A stretch of 33,923 nt of DNA from Candidatus Heimdallarchaeota archaeon (GCA_023136245.1 JAGLRO010000045.1:1-33923); one strand, 5' to 3'; shown: positions 16,629-24,471, counted from the stretch's first letter. Numbers and translations are program-made. The notes: generated from the letters alone by a model not told the origin.

Positions 16629-17897
16629 ATGAATCACAGCAATAATCCAGATGAATTAGCAAGCGATATTGTGAAAAGATTCCAATATACTACTAGCATG
16701 CTTTATCATTGGATTGAGTCTTTTGGATTAGAAGAAACTTTGAATCTTTTAGAAAACATAAGAAAACCTTTTGATTCTCTATGGGTTCAAGTAAATTCAA
16801 GTCGAATTGATTTTGATTCATTAATAGATATATTCGAAGAAATGGAATTTGAGGTAAAAAAACATCCTTGGTTCGAAGACTTTATTGTTGTAAATGTAAA
16901 GAAACAAAAAATTGAAGGTGATGTACTAGAGCTACCTGTAGTAAAAGTAGATCGAGAATCAGCTTCAAATATTTCATTGGGAAAAGATGTAAAAACAGCC
17001 TCTATTACAAGCCACAATAGCTTTTTGCAAGGGGACAAAACAAGAATTATGGATTTTACTGGAAATATCATCGCACTAGGGAATGCTTTAGTTAACAGTA
17101 AAGAGATTTCTTCATTAACTCAGAGAGCGGTAGTAAGAGTAACAGATTCTTTAGGATATGTTCCACCTATAACAGAGCTGAAGGAATATAGAAAAGGATA
17201 TTTCAGCATACTTACACCTCCTCAAACAATAGGAGTAAAATCGCTGAACTTAGGTTCCAGAGATAACATTTTAGTTATATCTGGAGACAGAGGAGAAGTA
17301 GCAGGGTACATAGCTGAGTTAACCAAACACAAAAATCCAATAACTGTCGTTGCTAGAAGTCAAATGCAGCTCAAAGCGATCACAAAACAAATAGAAAGAA
17401 TAAAAACTAAAGCAATCCGAGTGATTCATTCTTCTTTTCTTGCATTTTTGAACGAAAAAAACGATATAAGATATACTTCTGTATATCTTGAACCCCAAAA
17501 CTCACGAACAGCTGTGATACCAACTTTTGCATCGAATCTTAGTTTACGTCGATTACAAAAGATGTCAAATAGACAAATCAAGACTATAACACAACTTTAT
17601 CGAAGCCTTCATACTGAATCATCAATATCCTATGTAACACATTCTCTTGATTATCTTGAGAATGAAACAGTGTTTCAGAATATTCTTGAGAAAGCCTATT
17701 ACACCAGTCAAGATTTTCCTGATGACCTAAGAAAGCTTCAAGAAAGGAAAATATTATCTTCAAGATTTTCACATATGTCAAAATTACTTGATTTAGCTGA
17801 GGAACAAGAATTATCATCCATTTATCTTGATCCCATGAAAATCAAGAATATTGGGGGATTTATTGCTAAATTTAGATTTAAACATAAATCAGCTTGA
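16629..17897 (+). CDS. NSUN6-like (PUA plus Rossmann) protein lacking methyltransferase catalytic motifs
   Basis: The 422 residues align by pattern to archaeal/eukaryotic NSUN6-type RNA m5C methyltransferases. The N-terminal domain (LYHWIESFGLEETLNLLENI, then LWVQVNSSRIDFDSLIDIFE, HPWFEDFIVV) is followed by an inserted PUA domain (about 103-188, with GDKTRIMDFTGNIIALGNAL). A Rossmann domain follows, ending FIAKFRFK. The active-site motifs are gone. The SAM motif DLCAAPGGKT is replaced by VISGDRGEVAG (216-226), the PPCSG motif by LEPQNSRTA (287-295), and the TCS motif by THS (337-339). Both catalytic cysteines are therefore missing. The ORF is long and intact, so a conserved non-catalytic role, perhaps RNA binding, is more likely than decay. 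It ends one base before the convergent Arf-like gene. Confidence 0.85.
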   Translation: MNHSNNPDELASDIVKRFQYTTSMLYHWIESFGLEETLNLLENIRKPFDSLWVQVNSSRIDFDSLIDIFEEMEFEVKKHPWFEDFIVVNVKKQKIEGDVLELPVVKVDRESASNISLGKDVKTASITSHNSFLQGDKTRIMDFTGNIIALGNALVNSKEISSLTQRAVVRVTDSLGYVPPITELKEYRKGYFSILTPPQTIGVKSLNLGSRDNILVISGDRGEVAGYIAELTKHKNPITVVARSQMQLKAITKQIERIKTKAIRVIHSSFLAFLNEKNDIRYTSVYLEPQNSRTAVIPTFASNLSLRRLQKMSNRQIKTITQLYRSLHTESSISYVTHSLDYLENETVFQNILEKAYYTSQDFPDDLRKLQERKILSSRFSHMSKLLDLAEEQELSSIYLDPMKIKNIGGFIAKFRFKHKSA

Positions 17898-17898
17898 A

Positions 17899-18465
17899 TT
17901 ACATAAGATGTGTATCAAGTTCATTTACTAACCAGATGAATGCTTCTTTTATTCCCTTCCCATGTAGAATACTTGTATCGAAAACAGCAAAAGTGCGATC
18001 TTTCAAATCCAGATGCAAACCCAACATTTGTATAAGAAGTGGAGCTTCAACTGCTCCTGGAAGATCTTGTTTATTCGCCATAATTAGCGTAGGAACATTT
18101 TCCATATATGGGTTGTTAAATACATGAGTCTTCAGAACATCTCTTGCTTCAGGGAGTCGTTCAATGTCCGCTGCATCTATAACGAAAATGACAGCACTAC
18201 ATCCTGGATAATGTGCTTCCCATAAGAAACGAAAATGTGACTGACCAGCAACATCAATTGCAGTAATGGTCCAACCTTCGAATTCAAATGACTCGATGTT
18301 CTGTCCGATAGTAGGTGTAAGGTTTTCTGCAAATCTACCAAATCTCATAAAACGAGTCAATGTGGTTTTACCAGCAGCATCTAAACCTAAAATTAGTATC
18401 TTAGCCTTTTGCTCTCTCTTTAACTTGGCTCTCAACCATGATGAAAATGACCCGAACATGCTCAT
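17899..18465 (-). CDS. Arf/Sar1-like small GTPase
   Basis: A 188-residue Arf-family GTPase. GLDAAGKTTL (about residues 27-36) is identical to the eukaryotic Arf P-loop pattern. TPTIGQNIESFEFEG carries the switch I Thr, DVAGQSHFRFLW is the switch II motif with Gln, and ANKQDLPGAVEA is the guanine-recognition motif in Arf form. The N-terminal MSMFGSFSSWLRAKLKREQK could form a short amphipathic helix like those that anchor Arf and Sar1 to membranes. There is no Gly2, so N-myristoylation is not expected. A TATA-like CTTATAAAATAC lies about 44 nt upstream, giving a leader near 18 nt. It is the Arf counterpart of the two Rab-like genes in this window. Confidence 0.93.
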   Translation of the reverse strand: MSMFGSFSSWLRAKLKREQKAKILILGLDAAGKTTLTRFMRFGRFAENLTPTIGQNIESFEFEGWTITAIDVAGQSHFRFLWEAHYPGCSAVIFVIDAADIERLPEARDVLKTHVFNNPYMENVPTLIMANKQDLPGAVEAPLLIQMLGLHLDLKDRTFAVFDTSILHGKGIKEAFIWLVNELDTHLM

Positions 18466-18801
18466 TTGCAGACATTCCGTATTGTTATTCTACTTTTCGG
18501 AAGTATTTTATAAGTGTTTTTTTCCTACCTTCTGTCTGTTTAATTTGGTGTCAATTTCTTATTAAAGTTTTTCCAGATATGCAACTGTTTGGATAGATAC
18601 TTAACTTCTTTCTACAAAATTTCCGACTAAATTCTGCAAATATATTTGTATTAAAAGAATTTCATTAAGAGGATTAATTTATTTGGCTTAATTCCTTCTT
18701 CAGATTCTCATATAGTATAATTCCCCAATAACTAAAAATTTTTAATATGAAATTATGGTTTGAATGATGTAGCCTCTATCTGTGTGTTTTGGTGAATTGG
18801 A
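18466..18801. other. 336-nt AT-rich intergenic region with divergent promoters
   Basis: This gap separates the Arf-like gene (minus) from rpo6 (plus). It holds the Arf TATA-like box at 18504-18515 and AT-rich TATA-like sequence around 18735-18750 for rpo6. A GGTGA Shine-Dalgarno-like site lies at 18791-18795. I see no open reading frame with coding character and no convincing RNA fold in the middle. Confidence 0.6.
18504..18515 (-). promoter_or_regulatory. TATA box for the Arf-like GTPase
   Basis: The minus strand reads CTTATAAAATAC, centred about 44 nt before the ATG at 18465. Confidence 0.5.
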
Positions 18802-19113
18802 ATGACACTTAAGTCGAACAAAGAAACTGAATCTCTTGAAATCATCTCAAAAAAAGTCAAGGTTGGTCCCGATCGATTAACAAGGTTTGAGCGTGCCAGA
18901 ATCGTTGGAGCTAGAGCTTTACAATTAAGTATGGGGGCACCTATTCTTTTTAGAATTGAAGAATATGAAAATAAATCCCCTCTAGTAATAGCTGAAATGG
19001 AACTTAGAACCAAAGTTTTACCGTTGAGTATTAGAAGAGAACAACCAAACAAAACTTATCAAATTATTCCATTACAGAAACTAAGAGATATACAAGCATT
19101 AAGAGAACTCTAA
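18802..19113 (+). CDS. rpo6: DNA-directed RNA polymerase subunit Rpo6 (RpoK, RPB6/omega family)
   Basis: Rpo6 is the archaeal counterpart of eukaryotic RPB6 and bacterial omega. It clamps and stabilises the largest RNA polymerase subunit. The hallmark is LTRFERARIVGARALQLSMG (about residues 26-45), followed by APILFRIEE and the C-terminal LPLSIRREQPN. At 103 residues it has a somewhat longer N-terminal lead than the smallest archaeal versions, closer to the eukaryotic layout. A GGTGA site lies six bases before ATG 18802. The eL42 gene follows about 70 nt downstream on the same strand, so the two may form a small informational operon. Confidence 0.95.
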   Translation: MTLKSNKETESLEIISKKVKVGPDRLTRFERARIVGARALQLSMGAPILFRIEEYENKSPLVIAEMELRTKVLPLSIRREQPNKTYQIIPLQKLRDIQALREL

Positions 19114-19183
19114 ATTGTTTCATCTTGAACATCGAAGGAAACAAATAAAAACACATAACAATGCAATAAAGTGAGTGACAAAA

Positions 19184-19489
19184 ATGGTCAAAATACCAGA
19201 TACAATGTTCAAATACTGTCCAAACTGTGGAAAACATGTTACTATGAAAGTAAAACAAGAAAAATCTGCTAGAAGAGGGGGAGGATTATCTGCAATGGCT
19301 AGAAGAGAAAAAAGAAGCAGAAGAGGATATGGTAATCAAGGAAGATTCAGTAAACGTCCAGTCACTCAAACAAAAATGGCTTCAAAGACATCCAAAAAAG
19401 TTGACTTACGATTGACTTGTCCTGATTGTAGCAAGAAGTGGGTTCTTTCGTATCCACGAGCAAAGAGAGTTGAAATGATTAAGAAATAA
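19184..19489 (+). CDS. rpl44e: Ribosomal protein eL42 (L44e)
   Basis: A large-subunit ribosomal protein near the E site, shared by archaea and eukaryotes. It opens with KIPDTMFKYCPNCGKHVTMKV, giving the first CxxC, and the second pair is CPDCSKKW; together they bind zinc. The central basic segment (RREKRSRRGYGNQGRFSKRP) contains the conserved GYGGQ-like loop, here GYGNQ. I use ATG 19184 (MVKIPDTM, 101 residues) instead of the track's GTG at 19175, because it matches the family N-terminus and because GTGA at 19175 is well placed as a partial ribosome-binding site. The partner often found next to it in archaea, eS27, is not present here. Confidence 0.95.
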   Translation: MVKIPDTMFKYCPNCGKHVTMKVKQEKSARRGGGLSAMARREKRSRRGYGNQGRFSKRPVTQTKMASKTSKKVDLRLTCPDCSKKWVLSYPRAKRVEMIKK

Positions 19490-19497
19490 CTTTGTAA

Positions 19498-19531
19498 TTA
19501 TTTTTTTCTCTCATGCAAGTCTTTTTTCTTT
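19498..19531 (+). terminator. T-rich terminator after eL42
   Basis: Two oligo-T runs (TTTTTTT and TTTTTT) follow the stop codon within 40 nt without a clear hairpin. This fits archaeal intrinsic termination and precedes the sucC promoter. Confidence 0.5.
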
Positions 19532-19550
19532 AAGTTAATATCATATAAAA

Positions 19551-19560
19551 TATTTTAAAT
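19551..19560 (+). promoter_or_regulatory. TATA-like box of the sucC-sucD operon
   Basis: TATTTTAAAT is centred about 28 nt before ATG 19584, consistent with a nearly leaderless transcript. A second AT-rich element, ATATAAAA, lies just upstream. Confidence 0.45.
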
Positions 19561-19583
19561 AGAATTCAAGGTTTTGCTTCTCT

Positions 19584-20726
19584 ATGAGCATTCTTTATGA
19601 ATTTGAAGGAAAACAACTATTCAAAATTAATTATATCCCTGTTCCTCGGTTCAAGGTTTATACAGGAAAAGAAAGTATTGAAGAGTTTGCAAAAGAGCTT
19701 GATAGCAACGTTATGATGGCTAAAGGTCAAGCTCTTTCAGGAGGAAGAGGAAAAGCTGGATTGATCAAGAAAGTTACAAAAGATGAAGCTGATGACTACA
19801 TTAAAAGTATTATTGGGAGAGACCATAGAGGAAAACCAGTGGAAACAGTCTTGTTAGAAGAACCAATGGAAATTCAAAAAGAATATTATCTCGCTGTAAT
19901 GTTAGACAATGAATCAGGTAAATATCTAACATTAGCTAGTTCACGAGGGGGAGTTGATATTGAAGAAATTGCAGAAAATTATCCAGATGAAATTTATAGA
20001 GATACTCTAGCTATAGACGATGAACCTCTTCCCTATCTTTTCATGAATCTTGGGAAGAAACTTGGTTTTAGTGCACGAACATTAACATCGTTTTCAAATA
20101 TCATGACAAACATGATTAACATGGCAAAAAAACTAGATCTAACTCTTGTTGAAATTAATCCTTTAATTCTTACTCCACAAAATCAAATTATCGCGGCAGA
20201 TTCTAAAGTAGTGATAGATGGGAATGCGTACTATAGACAAGAAAATATAGCTTCTCTCAAATCACAGAGAGATCGATACACAGATTTAGAATTCGAAGCT
20301 AATGAAGCGGGTATCAGCTATGTTCAACTTGATGGAGAGATTGGAATTATTTCAGGAGGTGCAGGTTTATCCATGGCAACATGTGATCTTCTTGAATTCT
20401 ACGGAAGTTCTCCTGCAAATTTCCTTGATGTAGGAGGTGGAGCTGATGAAACCAAAATTGAAAAATCATTAGAAATTCTCTCCAGACAAGATGTTAAAGG
20501 GATTTTTATCAACTTCTTTGCAGGGATTACAAGATGTGATGATGTTGCTGAAGGTATAATCAATGCATCTAAGAAATTCAACATTGAAGCTCCAATTGTT
20601 ATTCGATTAGTTGGAACAAATGATAAAATTGGAATCAGAATTCTTGAGGAAAATGGAATCAAAGCTTACAGTGAGATGGAACCAGCTGCGAGGAAAATTG
20701 TAGAGTTGGTTGAAGGAGGAAATTAA
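19584..20726 (+). CDS. sucC: Succinyl-CoA synthetase (ADP/GDP-forming) beta subunit
   Basis: SucC with SucD interconverts succinyl-CoA and succinate, coupled to ATP or GTP formation, in the citric acid cycle. At 380 residues it is a standard length. The ATP-grasp N-terminus reads [20 protein letters not shown], followed by [18 protein letters not shown], the nucleotide-binding loop. [10 protein letters not shown] holds the metal-binding Glu and Asn. The C-terminal ligase-CoA domain shows [13 protein letters not shown] and [10 protein letters not shown]. It is the first gene of the sucCD operon, and its last codons contain the Shine-Dalgarno site for sucD. The paralogous archaeal acyl-CoA synthetases (ADP-forming, Acd) have a different domain order, so SucC is the better call. 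Confidence 0.95.
   Translation: MSILYEFEGKQLFKINYIPVPRFKVYTGKESIEEFAKELDSNVMMAKGQALSGGRGKAGLIKKVTKDEADDYIKSIIGRDHRGKPVETVLLEEPMEIQKEYYLAVMLDNESGKYLTLASSRGGVDIEEIAENYPDEIYRDTLAIDDEPLPYLFMNLGKKLGFSARTLTSFSNIMTNMINMAKKLDLTLVEINPLILTPQNQIIAADSKVVIDGNAYYRQENIASLKSQRDRYTDLEFEANEAGISYVQLDGEIGIISGGAGLSMATCDLLEFYGSSPANFLDVGGGADETKIEKSLEILSRQDVKGIFINFFAGITRCDDVAEGIINASKKFNIEAPIVIRLVGTNDKIGIRILEENGIKAYSEMEPAARKIVELVEGGN
20715..20719 (+). promoter_or_regulatory. Shine-Dalgarno site deciding the sucD start
   Basis: GGAGG sits eight bases before ATG 20728, inside the last codons of sucC. It rejects the ORF-track start at TTG 20710. Confidence 0.75.
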
Positions 20727-20727
20727 G

Positions 20728-21594
20728 ATGGCAATTCTGTTAGATGAAAATACTAAAGTTATAGTTCAAGGTATTACTGGAAAACAAGGAAGTTTTCATG
20801 CAAAATCTATGATAGATTATGGAACAAAAGTAATTGCAGGTGTTACACCTGGTAAAGGTGGTCAAGAATTTCTTGGTCTTCCAGTATTTGATAGTATGAA
20901 AGAAGCTGTTAAAGAAACACAAGCTACAGCTTCAGTGATTTTTATTCCAGCAAGGTTCACCTATTCAGCTGCATTGGAAGCAATAGATTCGGGTATTAAG
21001 CTTCTTACGATCATTACCGAAGGAATACCAGTGAAAGATACAGCGAAAATTAAACAAAAAGCTATAAAAAATAAAGTTGTAATGGTAGGTCCGAATTGTC
21101 CAGGATTGATAACTCCAGGAGCAAGTAAAATTGGTATTATTCCAGGAGAGATATGCTCTCCAGGAAATGTAGGAATTGTTAGTCGAAGTGGTACTCTGAC
21201 ATATGAAATCATTCAGAATCTTACAGTGAATGGATTTGGACAATCAACTTGTGTAGGTTTAGGAGGAGATCCCATTAAAGGAATCGGCTTCAATGAATGT
21301 CTGAAATGGTTTGAAGAAGATCCACAAACCAAGCAAATTATCTTAGTTGGAGAAATTGGAGGAACAGGAGAGCAAGAAGCTGCTGATTTAGTAAAAAGTG
21401 AAATAACAAAGCCAGTCTTTGCATTTATTGCTGGACAAACTGCTCCACCAGGAAAGCAGATGGGACACGCAGGTGCTATAGTGCATGGTAAATCAGGAAC
21501 AGCTCAAGAAAAAATGAGAATACTTGTTGAAGCTGGAATTACAACAGTTAGAACCTCAAGCGAAATTCCTATCAAGATTAGGGAAAGTATCTAG
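20728..21594 (+). CDS. sucD: Succinyl-CoA synthetase alpha subunit
   Basis: The alpha subunit binds CoA and carries the phosphohistidine intermediate. The N-terminal CoA-binding fold begins [32 protein letters not shown] is the conserved Pro-Asn-Cys-Pro-Gly segment. The active-site histidine is H247 in [18 protein letters not shown], and [12 protein letters not shown] is the phosphate-binding turn. From ATG 20728 it is 288 residues, the family's normal length. The start codon lies one base after the sucC stop, so the pair is tightly coupled. It ends 19 nt before the convergent signal peptidase gene. Confidence 0.96.
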   Translation: MAILLDENTKVIVQGITGKQGSFHAKSMIDYGTKVIAGVTPGKGGQEFLGLPVFDSMKEAVKETQATASVIFIPARFTYSAALEAIDSGIKLLTIITEGIPVKDTAKIKQKAIKNKVVMVGPNCPGLITPGASKIGIIPGEICSPGNVGIVSRSGTLTYEIIQNLTVNGFGQSTCVGLGGDPIKGIGFNECLKWFEEDPQTKQIILVGEIGGTGEQEAADLVKSEITKPVFAFIAGQTAPPGKQMGHAGAIVHGKSGTAQEKMRILVEAGITTVRTSSEIPIKIRESI

Positions 21595-21613
21595 ATACTT
21601 AGAATACTAGTCA

Positions 21614-22831
21614 TTAAGGTATAAGAGGAGTATCGAATGTTTCATTATATGATCCTGGAACATTAGGACCAAATCTCTGGTGTACAACATAAGAAATATG
21701 GATTGTTAACGGTAGGGTATTATTATATTCTACCAAATCAAATACTAACGATCCACCTAGTCTCAAGTCTCCTTCTTTTTGGTAGAAAGAAAACCATTTC
21801 ATTATAGAAATAATTGTATCATTCTTTATTCCATACACTACAAAATCTTTCAGTACTTTATTCCATGACCCATCATGATTGAAGTGAATTGTAAAAGGAA
21901 GAAAAACAATATCCTCAAGAACAATATAGTTTCCTGGGTTTGTTGGATTCTTTAAAACGATATCTACTATTCCTGTATCGACACCAGGTTTTCGTATAGC
22001 TGTATCTAATATAGGAACGGAAATAATAAGAGCTACAATAATTGAGGTATAGATTATCACTTTTCTCCTTTTCTTCTTATCAACAAATAACTCTTTGAAA
22101 TACTTCTTTGTGTTACTCCAAAATCCAATGAAAAGAAGTTTAAAACTAAATTGTCTTTTAACCTTTTGAGAGTCATCTACAATACTCTCATCTGCATCTT
22201 TAGTTTCGTCTTCTTCCGTTTTCTTCTCTGATGAATCCTCCTTTTCCTTATCGTTTTTCTTTTTATCATCAGGAGTAAATATTAAGTACAAAAATATAGC
22301 TACAATTAGAGCTAACAGAATATATCTGATTGCAGGAATGTCAGTCATCCATAAACGAATGTATCCTAATTTAGGAATTAGGAATTTTGTCTTTCCTGCT
22401 ACTGCTTCGTAGGGAATTAGCTTTGTTGAAGAATTATACCAATCAAGATAATCATTAGAATCATAGTTATCTCCACTGACTCTATAATAATAATGATCCC
22501 CTGTAGAATCTGTTATTATAGTAATATTGACTACTCTATGGATTATAAGAAGGTTTGAACTGAAATGATAATCAGAATTGTAGACTATTACATCACCTAG
22601 TTCAATTTTATCAGGAGCACTCTTGTATATCAGAAACATATCTCCCTTGTCATATGTTGGACACATCGAAGAATTAGGACAAGGTCCGTTTTCTATTACC
22701 ACTAAAGATACACCAAGCACTCCTCCAAACATCATTCTTACAACTAAAAAAATAAAGACAGCTGCCACAATCATTATAATTATTTCTTTTATATTCACTT
22801 TCCTAAGGTATTTTGATAAGGAAGAAGACAT
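21614..22831 (-). CDS. Sec11-type signal peptidase I with unusual C-terminal extension
   Basis: It would cut signal peptides from exported proteins at the outer membrane face. From ATG 22831 it is 405 residues, about twice the usual archaeal Sec11. A first membrane helix (IIIMIVAAVFIFLVVRMM) precedes NSSMCPTYDKGD, where S55 is the likely nucleophile (family SxMxPT). H98 in IIHRVV is the general base used by Sec11 in place of bacterial Lys. SGDNYDSND (from about residue 119) is the conserved aspartate region. A second helix (AIRYILLALIVAIFLYLIF), a highly charged linker of about 60 residues, and a third helix (KVIIYTSIIVALIISVPIL) follow. An external beta-rich domain of about 120 residues ends the protein. 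The start is set by a TATA-like TTTTATAATG 26 nt upstream. Confidence 0.85.
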   Translation of the reverse strand: MSSSLSKYLRKVNIKEIIIMIVAAVFIFLVVRMMFGGVLGVSLVVIENGPCPNSSMCPTYDKGDMFLIYKSAPDKIELGDVIVYNSDYHFSSNLLIIHRVVNITIITDSTGDHYYYRVSGDNYDSNDYLDWYNSSTKLIPYEAVAGKTKFLIPKLGYIRLWMTDIPAIRYILLALIVAIFLYLIFTPDDKKKNDKEKEDSSEKKTEEDETKDADESIVDDSQKVKRQFSFKLLFIGFWSNTKKYFKELFVDKKKRRKVIIYTSIIVALIISVPILDTAIRKPGVDTGIVDIVLKNPTNPGNYIVLEDIVFLPFTIHFNHDGSWNKVLKDFVVYGIKNDTIISIMKWFSFYQKEGDLRLGGSLVFDLVEYNNTLPLTIHISYVVHQRFGPNVPGSYNETFDTPLIP

Positions 22832-22852
22832 TGTATGATTTCTTTCCGATAC

Positions 22853-22861
22853 ATTATAAAA
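22853..22861 (-). promoter_or_regulatory. TATA-like box for the signal peptidase gene
   Basis: The minus strand reads TTTTATAATG in a near-symmetric ACATTATAAAATGT. It is centred 26 nt before ATG 22831 and predicts a leaderless mRNA, which rejects the longer ORF-track start at 22870. Confidence 0.45.
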
Positions 22862-22888
22862 TGTTTTCATTCAATAATGGAAACTACA

Positions 22889-22899
22889 AATTTATAACA
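22889..22899 (+). promoter_or_regulatory. TATA-like box for the small protein at 22921
   Basis: AAATTTATAAC is centred about 27 nt before ATG 22921, favouring that leaderless start over the track's upstream starts. Confidence 0.45.
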
Positions 22900-22920
22900 T
22901 CAATTACGAAACATAAAGTG

Positions 22921-23235
22921 ATGAGAAAAGCAATAAAATTCGCTCCATTATCAAAGATATCTTTTCAAAAGCAGCCACAAAAGAACTTAGAAGTAATTTT
23001 AGTTGTAAAAGGGTATCTTCCCGATTCTGCATCACAATTAAAGGATGAAGAAGTCCTAATGAATGAGAATGAAAAAGAAGTACACATAAAAATTCTAATT
23101 CAAAGAGATCCATCTGTGATGGCAATGCAAGTTATCAGAAATTTTGTAAAAGAAATTCCTTTAATTTTTACTAGAGAAGGAAAGTGGAAAATAAAATGCA
23201 ATGACAAAACACTAGAAACAGATGTAACCATATAA
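22921..23235 (+). CDS. Unknown small protein, possibly an Ig-like beta sandwich
   Basis: I do not recognise a named family. From ATG 22921 it is 104 residues with no signal peptide or membrane helix. Alternating hydrophobic strands are clear: LEVILVVKGYLPD, EVHIKILIQRDP, and a C-terminal GKWKIKCNDKTLETDV. The pattern GYLPD, then a strand, then a 'QxIRNF-VKEIPL' unit and 'GKWKIKCND' resembles small Ig-like proteins usually found secreted in bacteria. In those a pair of cysteines is common near GYLPD and before the F; here both positions appear to be Ala/Met. That resemblance is from memory and weak. The start is chosen from the TATA-like box 27 nt upstream. It is transcribed divergently from the signal peptidase. 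Confidence 0.6.
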   Translation: MRKAIKFAPLSKISFQKQPQKNLEVILVVKGYLPDSASQLKDEEVLMNENEKEVHIKILIQRDPSVMAMQVIRNFVKEIPLIFTREGKWKIKCNDKTLETDVTI

Positions 23236-23290
23236 AGGTGAAAAACTGCTAAAAATCCCGACAATAATTATTACGCGATTTGATACAAAT

Positions 23291-23300
23291 CTTTTAATAT
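23291..23300 (+). promoter_or_regulatory. TATA-like box for the Mrr-like protein
   Basis: CTTTTAATAT is centred about 26 nt before ATG 23321, fitting a leaderless transcript. Confidence 0.5.
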
Positions 23301-23320
23301 AATATTATAATTCTTACTCA

Positions 23321-23662
23321 ATGAGTATAGATCGTGATAAACCACTTATTGAGCTTTCTCTTGAATACCTAAAGAATTTTGGAACAATAACACATGATTT
23401 ATCTTTAATCCAGGGTCCAAAAAAACACTCCATTGATTTTCTTATTATCATAAAAGAACTGTTAGTTGGAGTTTGGGTTTTAGATTGGAGAAGAAGTGTA
23501 GGAACTGACAAAATAATTCACATAGAACGTTTAGTTCAACGATCTAATTTGAGTGGGGGATTTGTTATAGCAAATAATTTTTCACCAAATGCAAGAGATT
23601 TAGCAAACCAAACAGATACTTTGGAACTGATAGAAAAAGCTGAAATTTTGTATCATACATGA
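23321..23662 (+). CDS. Mrr-like restriction-endonuclease-fold protein without catalytic E-x-K
   Basis: A 113-residue protein whose layout follows Mrr-type PD-(D/E)xK domains: IDFLIIIKELLVGVWVLDWRR, then VGTDKIIHIERLV, then GGFVIANNFSPNARDLA and a final IELI-like LELIEKA. Active members read D...VEVKDWK. Here the Asp (D39) is kept, but the E-x-K positions are W52 and L54 (VWVLDW), so metal-dependent cleavage is not expected. The long intact ORF and clean promoter argue against a pseudogene. It could be a DNA-binding or structural derivative of the fold. No modification methyltransferase or defence gene lies nearby. The family call rests on motif order only. Confidence 0.6.
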   Translation: MSIDRDKPLIELSLEYLKNFGTITHDLSLIQGPKKHSIDFLIIIKELLVGVWVLDWRRSVGTDKIIHIERLVQRSNLSGGFVIANNFSPNARDLANQTDTLELIEKAEILYHT

Positions 23663-23669
23663 AGTTAGA

Positions 23670-24374
23670 TCAATTTTGTTTGCTACCGCATATTGGACAA
23701 TAATAGGAATTCACAGGAAGTTGTTGTCCGCAACGAACACAGAAAACATTTGATTTGAGTGTTTCTTGAGCGATAATGAATAGAATTTCAAAAGAACGAT
23801 GAATTAAATCTATAATAGCAAGAAATCCATTAATTGCTGTCTCTTGATAATCTTCATTCTTTAATTTTTTAGCATTTAACTTACATCTAGAGAAAGCATA
23901 TAGAGCTGTTGGAATTTTATTTAAGATTAATTCTGCTTCATTTTGTAGTTTTTCAGGAAACATTTCTCTTGATCCAGCAGATGCGAATTCAAAGAAATTT
24001 TCATAACTTTCTAAATCTTCAAAACATGCTTTTATACTGGCATCTGATACTAATCTTTTTACAAACTCTTTAGGAGTGCCAGTTGTACTAATTTTTGAGG
24101 ATTTAGAATCAAAGATAGCATGACCTTTTCCTTCCATTTTGGAATCATCTACAAACCAAAGTAAATCATAGAAGAGATTTTTGTTTTCTTCATACACTCT
24201 TACAACTAATCTAGAAGGGACAACCTCTCGAAGACGAAAACCATAGTATGTGTACTGCTTTTTACTGTCATCAGAAAAGGCTGTTGGATAAAGCGTGCTA
24301 CTGCTGATGGTGCCTTCATATATTGCACTAATTGCTCGAAAAATTATATTTGCAGCAGCATCCATTGTAGTCAT
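23670..24374 (-). CDS. Unknown protein with C-terminal double-CxxC zinc ribbon
   Basis: I do not recognise the main body of this 234-residue protein. The C-terminal 25 residues form a zinc ribbon, CVRCGQQLPVNSYYCPICG, a type often placed at the end of archaeal regulatory or scaffold proteins. The first 100 residues are mixed alpha/beta (YTYYGFRLREVVPSRLVVRV, NLFYDLLWFVDD). Residues 130-210 are mostly helical, ending in a hydrophobic helix (FLAIIDLIHRSFEILFIIAQ) that is amphipathic rather than clearly transmembrane. No signal peptide is seen. The ATG at 24374 is 24 nt after a TATA-like box, implying a leaderless mRNA. It converges on the Mrr-like gene with an 8-nt gap. Confidence 0.75.
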   Translation of the reverse strand: MTTMDAAANIIFRAISAIYEGTISSSTLYPTAFSDDSKKQYTYYGFRLREVVPSRLVVRVYEENKNLFYDLLWFVDDSKMEGKGHAIFDSKSSKISTTGTPKEFVKRLVSDASIKACFEDLESYENFFEFASAGSREMFPEKLQNEAELILNKIPTALYAFSRCKLNAKKLKNEDYQETAINGFLAIIDLIHRSFEILFIIAQETLKSNVFCVRCGQQLPVNSYYCPICGSKQN

Positions 24375-24394
24375 TTATTTAGAGACACACACAA

Positions 24395-24401
24395 ATATAA
24401 A
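24395..24401 (-). promoter_or_regulatory. TATA-like box for the zinc-ribbon protein
   Basis: The minus strand reads TTTATAT, centred 24 nt before ATG 24374. Confidence 0.5.
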
Positions 24402-24471
24402 CAATTGTGAATCAGCAACCTTTTGATATTATGGACGTATTATGTAATTTTATCAGAAAAACAATCGCTAC

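Noticed and set aside
16629-17897. Calling the NSUN6-like gene a pseudogene
   Set aside because: There is no frameshift or internal stop over 422 codons, the PUA and N-terminal domains are well kept, and it has its own TATA-like element. Loss is confined to catalytic positions.
18466-18801. Possible non-coding RNA or small gene in the longest intergenic gap
   Set aside because: It is uniformly AT-rich with no stable hairpin, no conserved motif I can name and no ORF with coding character; promoter elements explain its ends.
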